Origin: Streptomyces sp. NBC_00178
Lineage (GTDB): Bacteria > Actinomycetota > Actinomycetes > Streptomycetales > Streptomycetaceae
DNA length: 64,000 nt
Direction: 5' to 3'
NCBI RefSeq assembly: GCF_036206005.1
Contig: NZ_CP108143.1
Location: 3,176,001 to 3,240,000 of the forward strand
In this document: positions 51,809 through 61,422 of the stretch, in pieces
How positions within the stretch are numbered: position 1 is the stretch's first letter
Layout: every line of letters begins with the position of its first letter
Translations under genes and position numbers: made by a program
The notes under the pieces: model-generated
Databases searched by the model: none
What the model was told of the DNA's origin: nothing
Seen by the model: the letters and a program-made list of their open reading frames with translations, nothing else

Positions 51809-51928
51809 GAACCGAGCATACGAGCGCGGCACTCGGTCCGGACCAGGGCCTCTGCCCGGCGGAACCACCCGGCCGCCGCTGGCGCCTTGGACGTTATGTC
51901 CCACTTGGCCCGTAGGCTCGGAGGGGTG

Positions 51929-52621
51929 ATGGAAACGATCGTCTTCGACATCGGAGAGACCCTCGTCCGCGACGACCGCCACTGGGCCTCCTGGGCCGAC
52001 TGGCTCGGGGTCCCCCCGCACACCGTCAGCGCCCTGGTGGGCGCGGCGGTCGTACAGGGCCGCGACCGCACCGACGCGCTGCGCATCCTGCGCCCCGACA
52101 TGGACGTCGAAGAGGCCGCACACGCCCGTACGGCGGCCGGGCGCGGCGAGCACCTCGACGAGACCGACCTCTACCCCGACGTCCGCCCGGCCCTCGCCGA
52201 ACTGCGCGCCGCCGGCCTGCGGGTGGTGATCGCGGGAGACCGGTCGGTCCGGGCCGGCCAGTTGCTGCGGGCCCTGGACCTGCCGGCGGACCTGGTCGTC
52301 ACGTCGGAGGAGTGGGGCGTGGACAAACCGGACCGGGAGTTCTTCTCCCACGTGCTGGAGGTGTCGGGCGCGGCGCCGGACGCCACCCTGTACGTCGGCG
52401 ACCACCCGGCCGACGACCTGTTCCCCGCGAAGTCCTCGGGGCTGCGCACGGCCCACATCCGCCGCGGCCCCTACGGCCACTGGTGGGCGGACCACCCGGA
52501 CGTCCTGGACACGGCGGACTGGCGCATCGACTCCCTGACGGAACTCCCCGCCCTGCTGGACGCCAAGGAGCGGCGCAAGCACCTGGTGCTGGCCCCGAGG
52601 CCCGAGGAGCCGGAGGTCTGA
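51929..52621 (+). CDS. HAD family hydrolase
   Basis: A 230-aa haloacid-dehalogenase-type phosphatase: motif [12 protein letters not shown] (nucleophile Asp7; the second Asp of the usual DxD is Gly, as in some sugar-phosphatases), motif [10 protein letters not shown], motif III Lys in [10 protein letters not shown] and motif [11 protein letters not shown]. Substrate unknown. ATG 51929 sits directly behind GGAGG. It is divergent from fbiC and converges on the PBP gene across a perfect hairpin. Confidence 0.85.
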   Translation: METIVFDIGETLVRDDRHWASWADWLGVPPHTVSALVGAAVVQGRDRTDALRILRPDMDVEEAAHARTAAGRGEHLDETDLYPDVRPALAELRAAGLRVVIAGDRSVRAGQLLRALDLPADLVVTSEEWGVDKPDREFFSHVLEVSGAAPDATLYVGDHPADDLFPAKSSGLRTAHIRRGPYGHWWADHPDVLDTADWRIDSLTELPALLDAKERRKHLVLAPRPEEPEV

Positions 52622-52644
52622 GCCGGCGCCGCCGCCCCGGAACA

Positions 52645-52680
52645 CGTCCGCCCGCCCGGTGCTGACCGGGCGGGCGGACG
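52645..52680. terminator. Perfect 16-bp bidirectional terminator
   Basis: Arms 52645-52660 and 52665-52680 pair exactly around GCTG between the convergent HAD and PBP genes. Confidence 0.8.
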
Positions 52681-52705
52681 GACCCACGGATCGGACGGGC
52701 GGGGG

Positions 52706-54190
52706 CTACTTCCCCAGGACCGCCTTCATCACGTTGCGGGCGATCGGGGCGCCGAGGCGGCCACCCGAGATGTCGGAGCGGGAGATGTCCATGGCCGTCG
52801 GGTCGATGAAGACCGCGACCGCGACGGCCCGGCCGTCGGGGTTCTTGCCGTAGGAGACGAACCAGCCGTACGGCACCTCCTTGGTCACGTCGTTGCCGCG
52901 CTGCGCCGTGCCCGTCTTGCCGCCCACCGTCACGCCGTCGATCAGGGCGCGCTGGGCGCTGCCCTCCTTGGCGGTGAACTCCATCATCTCCTGGACCTTC
53001 TTCGCCGTGTCCTCGGAGACCGCCTGGCTCATCAGCTTCGGCTCGTGCTGCTCCAGGACGGACAGGTCCGGCCCCTCCAGCTTGTCCACGATGTAGGGCT
53101 GCATCAGCTTGCCGTTGTTGGCGAGGGCCGCCGTGACCATCGCCATCTGCATCGGGGTGCTCGTGAGGCTGCCCTGCCCCATGCCGGTGAGAGCCGTGCC
53201 GGGCTTGTCCAGCTCCGCCGGATAGAGGCTCTTGGTGGCGAGCATGTCGCCGAACTCCTCGGAGTAGACGTCCTCGTTGAAGCCGAACTTCTCCGCCGTC
53301 TCCCGCATCTTGTCGTCACCGAGCTTGGACGCCATGTCGAGGAAGACGTTGTTGCAGGAGTGCTGCATGGCCGTCTTCAGCGAGGCCTTGTTGCAGACCG
53401 CGTCACCGGCCTCGCTGCCGATCTTGTTCGAGGAGAGCGGCAGCGGGTACGGCGAGACGGCGTCGGTCCTGGCGTCGACGTCGGTGACGACGCCGTGCTC
53501 CAGAGCGGCCGTGGCGGTGAGGATCTTGAAGGTGGAGCCGGGCGGGAAGGTCTCGCGGAGCGAGCGGTTCGCCAGCGGCTTGCTCTTGGCGTCCACCAGC
53601 GCCTGGAACCTGTCGCCCTCCTTGAAGGAGTTGCCCGCGAAGACCGAGGGGTCGTACGAGGGGGTCGACACCAGCGCCAGCACCTTGCCTGTCGCGGGGT
53701 CGAGCGCGACGACCGCGCCACGGGCGTCGAGGTCGCTCAGTCCCTTGTAGGCCGCCTCCTGCGCCTTCGGGTCGATCGTCGTGATGACGTCTCCGCCGCG
53801 CCGGGGCTCACCGGTGAGGATGTCCTTGGCGTGCCGGAAGGCGAACCGCTCGTCCTGGCCGCTGAGGATGCTGTCGTACGTCTTTTCCAGGAGTGACATG
53901 CCCTGGGCCTGGGACGCGTAGCCGGTGACGGGGGCGTACATCGGGCCGTTCTTGAAGGTGCGCTGGTACTTGAAGTCGGTACCCGAGACCTCCTTCGACC
54001 CGGTGATCGCCTTGCCACCCACGATGATGTCGCCGCGCGGCGTCGCGAACTGGGTGATCTTCACCCTGCGGTTGAACTCGTGTCCGGCCAGCTCCTCGCT
54101 CTTGGCGAACTGGAGCCAGTTGGTCCGGATCAGCAGAGCCAGCATCAGGATTCCGCAGAAGATGGCTATGTGCCGCAAGGGTCTGTTCAT
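52706..54190 (-). CDS. Class B penicillin-binding protein (PBP2/PbpA-like transpeptidase)
   Basis: A 494-aa bitopic transpeptidase that cross-links peptidoglycan. N-terminal helix (about residues 7-24), dimerisation domain with FATPRGDI at about 48-55, then the transpeptidase motifs S219-T-F-K222 (SxxK), S278-C-N280 and K425-T-G. Length and the short N-terminus match PbpA-type proteins of actinobacteria, often encoded near rodA. No rodA or FtsW gene is adjacent here, so this is likely a paralogue. ATG 54190. Confidence 0.92.
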   Translation of the reverse strand: MNRPLRHIAIFCGILMLALLIRTNWLQFAKSEELAGHEFNRRVKITQFATPRGDIIVGGKAITGSKEVSGTDFKYQRTFKNGPMYAPVTGYASQAQGMSLLEKTYDSILSGQDERFAFRHAKDILTGEPRRGGDVITTIDPKAQEAAYKGLSDLDARGAVVALDPATGKVLALVSTPSYDPSVFAGNSFKEGDRFQALVDAKSKPLANRSLRETFPPGSTFKILTATAALEHGVVTDVDARTDAVSPYPLPLSSNKIGSEAGDAVCNKASLKTAMQHSCNNVFLDMASKLGDDKMRETAEKFGFNEDVYSEEFGDMLATKSLYPAELDKPGTALTGMGQGSLTSTPMQMAMVTAALANNGKLMQPYIVDKLEGPDLSVLEQHEPKLMSQAVSEDTAKKVQEMMEFTAKEGSAQRALIDGVTVGGKTGTAQRGNDVTKEVPYGWFVSYGKNPDGRAVAVAVFIDPTAMDISRSDISGGRLGAPIARNVMKAVLGK

Positions 54191-54316
54191 CGAGCTCCCG
54201 CTCCCCGGCAGCCGGGCACACACGCGCAGGCCGCTCCATCGATGTACGTCAGTGAAAGATGCGATTGCGGCGACCGTGGTTGCACTCCGGGTGGCACACC
54301 ACGACGCCGGTCACCG

Positions 54317-55162
54317 CTACAGGTGCGCCGCATAGGCGTCCAGTGCCCGCAGAACCTCCGCCTCATCCGCCGGGGGCAGCTGCAGGACGACCTCCTCGAC
54401 GGCCAGGTCGGCGTAGTACGCCAGCTTCCCGGGGGTCGGGACGACGGCGTACGGCACCACTTGGAGGTGCTTCGGGTCACGGCCCGCGTCCTCCCACGCC
54501 GTGCGCAGTGCGGGGATCGACTCCGACAGGCCGCGCCCGCCGATCGGCAGCCAGCCGTCCGCGTCCCGGGCGATCTGAGCGAAGAGCTTCGGTCCCGCCG
54601 CCCCGCCGATCAGGGTGCGGGGTCCGTTCACCGGCCCGCGCGGCCGCTGCACCGGCTTGGGGTAGGCGTGGCTCGCCCGGACGGAGCCGAACTCCCCGTC
54701 GTACGCCGTGGGTTCGTCGGACCACAGGGCGCGCATCAGGGCCAGCCGGTCGCCGGCGAGCGCACGCCTCGTCGACCACTCGACCCCGTGGTCCGCCGCC
54801 TCCTCCACGTTCCAGCCGAAGCCGACGCCGAGCGTGAAGCGGCCGCCCGAGAGGTGGTCGAGCGTGGCGGCCTGCTTCGCCAGGTCGATGGGGTCGTGCT
54901 GCGCGACCAGCGTGATGCCGGTGCCGAGGGCCAGCCGCTCGGTGACGGCCGCCGCCTGCCCGAGGGCGACGAACGGGTCCAGGGTGCGCCCGTACTCGGC
55001 CGGCAGTTCGCCGCCCGCGGGGTAGGGCGTGTCCCGGCTCACCGGGATGTGGGTGTGTTCGGGCAGGTAGAGCCCGGCGAATCCCCGCTGCTCCAGCTCA
55101 CGCGCGAGCCGGACCGGCGTGATCGTCTCGTCGGTGAGGAAGATCGTTGTGGCGATCCGCAT
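54317..55162 (-). CDS. LLM-class F420-dependent oxidoreductase
   Basis: A 281-aa (beta/alpha)8 luciferase-like oxidoreductase. Recognisable parts are MRIATTIFLTDETITP, FAGLYLPEHTHIPVSR, LGTGITLVAQHDPIDLAKQ and LGVGFGWNVEEAADHG, which are typical of the F420-dependent subfamily. It should reduce or oxidise an unknown substrate with F420H2. ATG 55162 has GGAGGTG at the right distance. Proximity to fbiC supports F420 as cofactor. Confidence 0.87.
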   Translation of the reverse strand: MRIATTIFLTDETITPVRLARELEQRGFAGLYLPEHTHIPVSRDTPYPAGGELPAEYGRTLDPFVALGQAAAVTERLALGTGITLVAQHDPIDLAKQAATLDHLSGGRFTLGVGFGWNVEEAADHGVEWSTRRALAGDRLALMRALWSDEPTAYDGEFGSVRASHAYPKPVQRPRGPVNGPRTLIGGAAGPKLFAQIARDADGWLPIGGRGLSESIPALRTAWEDAGRDPKHLQVVPYAVVPTPGKLAYYADLAVEEVVLQLPPADEAEVLRALDAYAAHL

Positions 55163-55289
55163 GCGAGGCACCTCCGTCGTCGTCCGTGACGGCTCCAAGG
55201 TATGCGGTACGGCGCCCTGTTGAGTCCACTCCGAAAAGATCATGGCCCGGTTTCGCACACAACTCCCCGCTCAGGGACCCTCGAGGAGA

Positions 55290-55308
55290 AAAAGTTAGGG
55301 TACCCTAA
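55290..55308. promoter_or_regulatory. Iron box (DmdR/IdeR-type) upstream of the SIP gene
   Basis: The 19 bases 55290-55308 contain the palindrome TTAGGGTACCCTAA and match the DtxR-family iron-box consensus (TTAGGTTAGGCTAACCTAA) at 14 positions. It lies 32 bases before the start of a siderophore-interacting protein gene, where iron-dependent repression is expected. Confidence 0.65.
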
Positions 55309-55340
55309 GTCGCAATTCGTCCGGGCGCGGGAGGGCACCG

Positions 55341-56069
55341 ATGGGTCACGGCTGGGAGGGTGCCGTCCTCAAGCTGTTCCGGGGACGGGACTTCACGTTC
55401 ACCGTCACGGGTACGGAGCAGGTCACCCAGGCGTTCCGGCGGATACACGTGACCGACGGGGGCCTGCTCGCCGCCACCGGCGGCGCGCACCCGACCATGT
55501 GGGTCAGGCTCTGGTTCGACCGGGACGGCAGGCCCCACCAGCGCGGCTACACGCTCGTGGACCCCGATCCCGCCGCCGGGACGTTCAGTCTCGAATTCGC
55601 CCTCCACGACGGGACCGCCTGCGACTGGGCGCGGGCGGCCGAACCGGGCGACACCATCGACGCGACGCTCCAGGGCACCCGCTTCTCCCTGCCCGAACCC
55701 CGGCCCGCCCGGCTCTTCGTCATCGGCGACGCGGCCTCGCTGCCCGCCGTCAACTCGCTGCTGGACGCACTCCCGGACACCCCGGCGACGATCTGGTGCG
55801 AGAGCGCCCACGCCACGGACGAGGACCTGCCGTTCCGCCTGGACCCGGCCCTTCACACGTTGCACACGGTCCCGCGCCGGGACGAGGGCGCACACCTCGT
55901 GTCCGAGGTGCGGACGGCCCTGCCCGGCCTCCTCGGCGACGACCCCTCCGACGCGTACGTCTGGATCGCCTGCGACACGGCGACGACCCGGACCCTGGCC
56001 GCGTACGCCCGCAAGGAGCTGCGGCTGCCCAAGGACCGGGTCCACGCGCTGGGTTACTGGCGGGCCTGA
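55341..56069 (+). CDS. Siderophore-interacting protein (FAD-linked ferric-siderophore reductase)
   Basis: A 242-aa SIP-family (ViuB-like) flavoprotein that releases iron from ferric siderophores by reduction. FAD-binding region: RRIHVTDGG, RGYTLVDPD and FALHDGTACDWARAAEPGD (about residues 35-110). NAD(P)H-binding half: ARLFVIGDAASLPAVNSLL at about 131-149 and WIACDTATTRTL. The C-terminal helix ends GYWRA. GGGAGGG precedes ATG 55341. The iron box suggests DmdR1-type repression when iron is plentiful. Confidence 0.92.
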   Translation: MGHGWEGAVLKLFRGRDFTFTVTGTEQVTQAFRRIHVTDGGLLAATGGAHPTMWVRLWFDRDGRPHQRGYTLVDPDPAAGTFSLEFALHDGTACDWARAAEPGDTIDATLQGTRFSLPEPRPARLFVIGDAASLPAVNSLLDALPDTPATIWCESAHATDEDLPFRLDPALHTLHTVPRRDEGAHLVSEVRTALPGLLGDDPSDAYVWIACDTATTRTLAAYARKELRLPKDRVHALGYWRA

Positions 56070-56073
56070 GCGC

Positions 56074-57672
56074 TCACTCGTCCACCACGAGCGCGGGGGG
56101 CTCCTTCGTCAGCACCTCGCCCCGGAAGAAGGCGGGCGCGCGACGCCGCATCGCCTCCATCAGCACCAGGCCGAGGAGCAGCAGGCCGACGCCGATGACG
56201 AACACGGAGCCGACGCCGAGGACCGAGGAGCCGGAGCCGTAGGCCGGGTCCCACATGTCGTACAGCGTCTTGCCGAAGACGGCGGTGAGGAGGATGCCCC
56301 CCACGACGGGAAACAGCCCCTTGAAGACCAGGTCCCGCACGGACCGGGTGAGTTCGGCGCGGAAGTACCAGGCGCAGGCGAAGGCCGTCAGGGCGTAGTA
56401 GAAGCAGATCATCAGGCCGAGTGCGTAGATGGTGTCGACCAGGACGTGCTCGCTGACGAGGGTCATCACCGTGTAGAACACGCCGGTCGCGACCCCGGCG
56501 ACGACGGTGGCCCGGCCCGGGGTCCGGAAGCGCGGGTGGACCTTCGCGTACGACGCGGGAAGCGCCTCGTACGACGCCATCGCCAGGACCGTGCGCGCCA
56601 CCGGGATGAACGTCGTCTGCAGGCTCGCCGCGGCCGAGGCCAGCACCGCGAGGAAGAGCAGGACGCCGAGGCCCGGCCCCATGACGGGGCCCGCGAGTGC
56701 GGCGAAGACGTTGTCGGACGTGCCGGGGTTCGCCAGGCCGAGCCCGGTGTCCCCTGCACCCACCGCCATCTGCGCGGCGATGCCGGTGGCCAGGTACGAG
56801 CCGACCAGGACGATCATCGCGACGAGGGCGGCGCGGCCGGGCGTCTTCTCGCTGCCGATGGTCTCCTCGTTCGTCGTGAGGCAGGTGTCCCAGCCCCAGA
56901 ACATGAAGATGGAGAGGGACAGTCCGGCCGTGAAGGCGGCGAACGACTGGACGGCGAACGGGTTCAGCCAGGTCCAGGAGAAGTCCGTCGACGTGGCGGC
57001 GAAGCCGTCGCTGCCCGCCTTCCGCACGGCCATGACGACGAACAGCGCGAGGACGACGAGTTGCAGGGCCACGAGGGTGTACTGGATGCCCTTGGTCGCG
57101 GTCATGCCCCGGTAGCTGATCGCCGTCGCCACGGCGATCAGGAGCAGGCAGGTCAGGATGTGCACCGGCTTGCTGTCGTCGAGGGCGGCGACCGCGTCAC
57201 TGCCGGAGATCTCGCCGGCCAGCAGCCAGAAGTACGAGGTCGCCACACCCGCGAGGTTCGACAGGACGATGATCGTCGCGATGACCAGGCCCCAGCCGCA
57301 CATCCACCCCAGGCGGGGCCCGAACGCCTTGACCGTCCAGGTGAACGAGGTGCCGCAGTCCGGCACGGCCTTGTTCAACTCGCGGTAGGCGAAGGCCACC
57401 AGCAGCATCGGGAGGAACCCGGCCAGGAACACGGCGGGCATCTGCACGCCGACCTCCCCGGCGGTGGAGCCGAGCGTGGAGGTGAGGCAGTACACCGGGG
57501 CGACGGTCGAGATGCCGAGGACGGCACTGCCCGTCAGCCCGACGGAGTCCCCGCCGAGGCCCTTCTCGCGTACGCCGCCGTCGGCAGGGGTCGTTCCCCG
57601 TACCGTGTCTCCGGCCTGTGGCCGCGCGTCCAGCTGAGTCATGGGGAGGACGGTATGCGCTGCGATATCCAT
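56074..57672 (-). CDS. APC family amino acid permease
   Basis: A 532-aa transporter with 12 membrane segments. Conserved: STVAPVYCLTSTLGSTAGEVG in segment 1, GTSFTWTVKAFGPRLGWMCGW (segments 2-3) and FWGWDTCLTTNEETIGSEKTPGRA, all typical of the actinobacterial amino acid-polyamine-organocation group. Start is uncertain: ATG 57672 gives 532 aa, ATG 57642 gives MTQLDARPQAGDTV; neither has a clear Shine-Dalgarno site. Stop is four bases after the SIP stop on the other strand. Confidence 0.88.
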   Translation of the reverse strand: MDIAAHTVLPMTQLDARPQAGDTVRGTTPADGGVREKGLGGDSVGLTGSAVLGISTVAPVYCLTSTLGSTAGEVGVQMPAVFLAGFLPMLLVAFAYRELNKAVPDCGTSFTWTVKAFGPRLGWMCGWGLVIATIIVLSNLAGVATSYFWLLAGEISGSDAVAALDDSKPVHILTCLLLIAVATAISYRGMTATKGIQYTLVALQLVVLALFVVMAVRKAGSDGFAATSTDFSWTWLNPFAVQSFAAFTAGLSLSIFMFWGWDTCLTTNEETIGSEKTPGRAALVAMIVLVGSYLATGIAAQMAVGAGDTGLGLANPGTSDNVFAALAGPVMGPGLGVLLFLAVLASAAASLQTTFIPVARTVLAMASYEALPASYAKVHPRFRTPGRATVVAGVATGVFYTVMTLVSEHVLVDTIYALGLMICFYYALTAFACAWYFRAELTRSVRDLVFKGLFPVVGGILLTAVFGKTLYDMWDPAYGSGSSVLGVGSVFVIGVGLLLLGLVLMEAMRRRAPAFFRGEVLTKEPPALVVDE

Positions 57673-57689
57673 ATCCGGAGGCTGAGACT

Positions 57690-57780
57690 CCCACGTCTCA
57701 ACCTTGCATTAGTGCAGATTTTTCCGCATCTGCCCACCTTATCGCAGGCACACTAAGCATCCACCCATTGAATACATGAC
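57690..57780 (-). promoter_or_regulatory. Promoter region of the permease with inverted repeats
   Basis: The 100 bases upstream of the permease are AT-richer than the surroundings. On the minus strand GCAGAT-N8-ATCTGC and TGCA-CTAA-TGCA inverted repeats lie near 57700-57735. They are candidate operator sites; the binder is unknown. The gap continues to 57937 with no gene seen. Confidence 0.35.
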
Positions 57781-57937
57781 CGAATGACCGACCCGCGAGT
57801 ATGCGGGAACCGCACCACCGCCCGTTTCGTCCTGGTTCAGTTTTTTCCCGTGCCTCGCCGGGAGGCCGGCGGGCGGTGGCCTCCGCCGGGTCCGCCGACC
57901 CCGCCCGGGCGCTCCGGTGAGCCGTCCGGCGCCCCGG

Positions 57938-59863
57938 TCACGTCCGGCGGTAGAGCTCCTCTATCTCCGCGTCGAAGTCCCGCGCGATCGCCTCCCGCTT
58001 CAGCTTCAGCGAGGGCGTGAGATGGCCGCCCTCCTCGGTGAAGTCCCCGGGCAGGACGGTGAACTTGCGGATCGACTCCGCCCGCGAGACCAGCCGGTTG
58101 GCCTCGTCGACCGCCCGCTGCAGCGCCGTGCGCAGTTCCTCGTCCCGGACCAGCTCACGCAGCGGGACACCCTCCTTCTTCCGCATCCGGCGCCAGTGGG
58201 CGAGACCGTCAGGCTCCAGGGTGATCAAGGCACTGACGAAGGGGCGGTTGTCGCCGACCACCATGCACTGGCCGACCAGCGGGTGGGCGCGGAGCCAGTC
58301 CTCCAGCGGGGCGGGGGCCACGTTCTTGCCGCCCGAGGTGATGATGATGTCCTTCTTGCGGCCGGTGATCGTGAGGTAGCCGTCCTCGTCCAGGGCGCCG
58401 AGGTCGCCCGTCGGGAACCACGCGTCGTCCCCGGCGTGCGGGACGGCCACGCCGCGCTCGGCGTCCCAGTAGCCGCCGAAGACCTGGCCGCCGCTGAGCA
58501 GGACCTCCCCGTCGTCCGCGATGCGCACGGCGGTGCCCGGCAGGGGCCAGCCCACCGTGCCCAGCCGGGGCTTGAGGGGCGGGGTGACCGTGGCCGCCGC
58601 CGTCGTCTCGGTCAGGCCGTAGCCCTCGAAGATCTGGATGCCCGCCCCCGCGTAGAACGCCGCGAGCCGGCGCCCCAGCGGGGAGCCACCGCAGATCGCG
58701 TACCGGACGTGCCCGCCCAGGGCCGCGCGGATACGGCGGTAGACCAGCGGGTCGTACAGGGCGCGGGCGGTGCGCAGCCCGGGGCCGGGGCCCGGGCCCG
58801 TGCCGTGCTCGGCGGCCTCGACGGCCTCCCCGTAGCGCCGCGCGATGCGGGCCGCGCGGTCGAAGGACGAGGCGCGGCCCATCTTCTCCGCCGTCGCGCG
58901 GCCGGTGTTGAAGACCTTCTCCAGGACGTAGGGGATGGCCAGCAGGAACGACGGCTTGAATCCGGCGAGGTCGGCGAGGAGGTCCTCGGTCGCGATGGAC
59001 GGCGCGTGCCCGAGCCGGACCCGCGCGCGCAGGCAGCCGATCGCGACCATCCGGCCGAAGACATGGGACAGAGGGAGGAACAGCAGGGTGGAGGCGGGGT
59101 ACTTCGAGACCGACCTGAACACCGGGTGGAGCAGTTCGATGGCGTTGTCGACCTCGGCGAAGAAGTTCGCGTGGGTCAGGACACAGCCCTTGGGACGGCC
59201 CGTCGTACCGGACGTGTAGATCAGCGTGGCGGGGCTCCCCGGTTCCAGGGCGGCGCGCCGGGCGTTGACGACCGCGTCGGGGACGGCCCTGCCGAGCGTC
59301 TTCAGCCGGCCCACGGCTCCCGTGTCGAACTGCCAGAGGTGGGTGAGGCCGCCCAGCTGCTGACGTTCCTGGCTGATCAGCCGCCCCTGTTCCTTCGTCT
59401 CGACCGCGCAGGCGACGGCTCCGGAGTCCTGGAGGATCCAGCGCGTCTGGAAGGCGGACGAGGTGGGGTAGATGGGCACGGTGACCAGACCGGCCGCCCA
59501 GGCCGCGAAGTCGAGCAGCGTCCACTCGTAGGTCGTACGGGCCATGATCGCGACCCGGTCGCCGCTCTGGAGGCCCTCGGCGATCAGGCCCTTCGCGACG
59601 GCCCTGACCTCCGCCGCGAACTCCTCGGCGGTCACGTCCCGCCAGCTGCCGTCCCCCTGCTTGCGGCTGAGGACCGGGTCCGCCGGAGCCTCGCGGGCGT
59701 TGTCGAAGGGGATCTCGGCGAGCGAGCCGCTGCGCACCGTCGGCGCGAACAGCGGCACGGACACTTCGCGCACGGTGCCGTCGGCCGTCCTGACCTTGGT
59801 CGGCTCGACCAGGACGGGATCGGTGGGCGGGACGGTCGCGGCGGCGGGGGCGGGCGTGGACAC
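57938..59863 (-). CDS. Long-chain fatty acid--CoA ligase (FadD15-like)
   Basis: A 641-aa ANL enzyme activating long-chain fatty acids. Motifs: YTSGTTGRPKGCVLTHAN (P-loop, about residue 205), FEGYGLTETTAAATV (about 415), WFPTGDLGALDEDGYLTITG (about 475-495) and GRKKDIIITSGGKNVAP. Compared with short/medium-chain ligases it carries the long insert typical of the FadD15/FACL group, with a Gly/Pro-rich GTGPGPGPGLR stretch near 350. GTG 59863 has GAGGAG at 7 bases. Lies next to a thiolase and a FabG/MaoC pair, consistent with fatty-acid activation. Confidence 0.9.
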   Translation of the reverse strand: MSTPAPAAATVPPTDPVLVEPTKVRTADGTVREVSVPLFAPTVRSGSLAEIPFDNAREAPADPVLSRKQGDGSWRDVTAEEFAAEVRAVAKGLIAEGLQSGDRVAIMARTTYEWTLLDFAAWAAGLVTVPIYPTSSAFQTRWILQDSGAVACAVETKEQGRLISQERQQLGGLTHLWQFDTGAVGRLKTLGRAVPDAVVNARRAALEPGSPATLIYTSGTTGRPKGCVLTHANFFAEVDNAIELLHPVFRSVSKYPASTLLFLPLSHVFGRMVAIGCLRARVRLGHAPSIATEDLLADLAGFKPSFLLAIPYVLEKVFNTGRATAEKMGRASSFDRAARIARRYGEAVEAAEHGTGPGPGPGLRTARALYDPLVYRRIRAALGGHVRYAICGGSPLGRRLAAFYAGAGIQIFEGYGLTETTAAATVTPPLKPRLGTVGWPLPGTAVRIADDGEVLLSGGQVFGGYWDAERGVAVPHAGDDAWFPTGDLGALDEDGYLTITGRKKDIIITSGGKNVAPAPLEDWLRAHPLVGQCMVVGDNRPFVSALITLEPDGLAHWRRMRKKEGVPLRELVRDEELRTALQRAVDEANRLVSRAESIRKFTVLPGDFTEEGGHLTPSLKLKREAIARDFDAEIEELYRRT

Positions 59864-60069
59864 GGGCGGCTCCTCGACATGGGGTTCGGCACAGGGCCCC
59901 GTCCCTGGGGCAGGCGCCGAGCGGCTGCTGGATGCGCGGGGTCGTACACGTGTGGAAGGGCTGCGGGTCGTTCGCATGCGCGGCGTTCGCGGGGTGGTCG
60001 TTCACGGTGCGGGTCGCGCGCCGCCTCGCGGGTCGATGCGCGATCGGCGGGCGGCGGGCTCCCGGTCGT

Positions 60070-61347
60070 TCAGGGGCGCTCCAGGATGGCGGTGACCCCC
60101 TGGCCGCCGGCGGCACAGACCGAGATCAGGCCCCTGCCGGGTGCGTCACGCTCCGCGAGGAGCTTGGCGAGGGTCGCCACGATCCGGGCACCGGTCGCGG
60201 CGAAGGGGTGCCCGGTGGCGAGGGACGACCCGGCCACGTTCAGCTTGTCCCGGCCGACGGGCGCCAGCCCCTGCTCCTCCCATGAGGCGAGCGTCGCGAG
60301 GACCTGGGAGGCGAACGCCTCGTGGATCTCGACGAGGTCGAAGTCGTCCATGGTCAGCCCGGCCCGCTCCAGCAGGCGCGGTACGGCGTACGCGGGTGCC
60401 ATCAGCAGCCCGTCCTCGCCGTGCACGTGGTCCACGGCCGCCGTCTCGTACAGCGACAGGTAGACCAGCGGTTCCAGGCCGCGCGCCTCGGCCCACTCCT
60501 CGCTCGCCAGGAGCACGGTGGCGGCGCCGTCGGTGAGCGGGGTCGAGTTGCCGGCGGTCATCGTCGCGTCGGGGTGAGAGGCGCCGAACACCGGCTTCAG
60601 GGTGGCGAGTTTCTCCACCGTGGACCCCGGGCGCAGGTTCTGGTCACGGTCCAGGCCCAGGTAGGGCACGACGAGGTCGTCCAGGAAGCCGCGCTCGTAC
60701 GCCGCGGCGAGCCGCTGGTGGCTCGTGGCCGCCAGCAGGTCCTGGTCCTCTCGGCGCACCCCCCACTTCCGGGCGGTGACGGCCGCGTGCTCCCCCATCG
60801 GGAGTCCGGTACGGGGCTCGGCGTTGCGCGGGATGTCCGGGACGAGGTGACTCGGGCGTACGGCGGCCAGTGCCCGCAGCCGCGCGCCCGCGGACTTCGC
60901 GCGCCGGGCGTCCAGCAGGATGCGGCGCAGCCGGTCGTTGACGCCGAGCGGCGCGTCGCTGGCGGTGTCCGCGCCTCCGGCGACAGCCGAGTCGACCGCA
61001 CCGAGAGCGATCTTGTTGGCGGCGGCGATGACGGCCTGCAGCCCGGTGCCGCAGGCCTGCTGGATGTCGTACGCCGGTGTGCGGGGGTCCAGTGCGCTGC
61101 CCAGCACGGTCTCGCGGGCCAGGTTGAAGTCACGGCTGTGCTTGAGGACCGCCCCGGCGACGAACTCGCCGACCCGCTCCCCCCGGAGGCCGAACCGGTC
61201 GACGAGCCCGTCCAGGGCGGCGGTCAGCATCTGCTGGTTGGACGCGTGCGCGTAGGGGCCGTCGGAGCGGGCGAACGGGATACGGGTACCACCGACGACC
61301 GCGACCCTGCGCGGCCGGGGAAGCGCGAGGGGAATCAACTCGACCAA
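60070..61347 (-). CDS. Acetyl-CoA C-acetyltransferase (thiolase, FadA2/FadI-like)
   Basis: A 425-aa thiolase. The acylated cysteine is C99 in QQACGTGLQA, the base histidine is in ATGHPFAATGARI and the second cysteine is in SVCAAGGQGVTA. The presence of VVGGTRIPFARSDGPYAHAS at the N-terminus and the total length fit FadI/FadA2-type enzymes of beta-oxidation. The start is uncertain because only TTG codons (61347 or 61338) lie in frame near GTAGGTCGAG. Divergent from the reductase gene over a palindromic operator. Confidence 0.88.
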   Translation of the reverse strand: MVELIPLALPRPRRVAVVGGTRIPFARSDGPYAHASNQQMLTAALDGLVDRFGLRGERVGEFVAGAVLKHSRDFNLARETVLGSALDPRTPAYDIQQACGTGLQAVIAAANKIALGAVDSAVAGGADTASDAPLGVNDRLRRILLDARRAKSAGARLRALAAVRPSHLVPDIPRNAEPRTGLPMGEHAAVTARKWGVRREDQDLLAATSHQRLAAAYERGFLDDLVVPYLGLDRDQNLRPGSTVEKLATLKPVFGASHPDATMTAGNSTPLTDGAATVLLASEEWAEARGLEPLVYLSLYETAAVDHVHGEDGLLMAPAYAVPRLLERAGLTMDDFDLVEIHEAFASQVLATLASWEEQGLAPVGRDKLNVAGSSLATGHPFAATGARIVATLAKLLAERDAPGRGLISVCAAGGQGVTAILERP

Positions 61348-61371
61348 CTCATCTCGACCTACTCCTGACCC

Positions 61372-61389
61372 TTGAGTAACCTTACTCAA
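61372..61389. promoter_or_regulatory. Palindromic operator in the thiolase/FabG4 divergent promoter
   Basis: TTGAGTAACCTTACTCAA has perfect 8-base arms around CC and occupies the centre of the 75-base region between the divergent starts. Its type fits TetR-family operators. A TetR gene lies 2.3 kb away at the right edge of the window. Confidence 0.65.
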
Positions 61390-61422
61390 CGGTAAATCTA
61401 CGACCGAGCAGGAGTCTGGACA

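Noticed and set aside
61371..61390. HAIR (HspR) operator in the thiolase promoter
   Set aside because: CTTGAGT and ACTCAA are present but the spacer is 6 rather than 7 bases and the last base of the right arm differs. The perfect 8-base palindrome and the TetR gene nearby give a better explanation.
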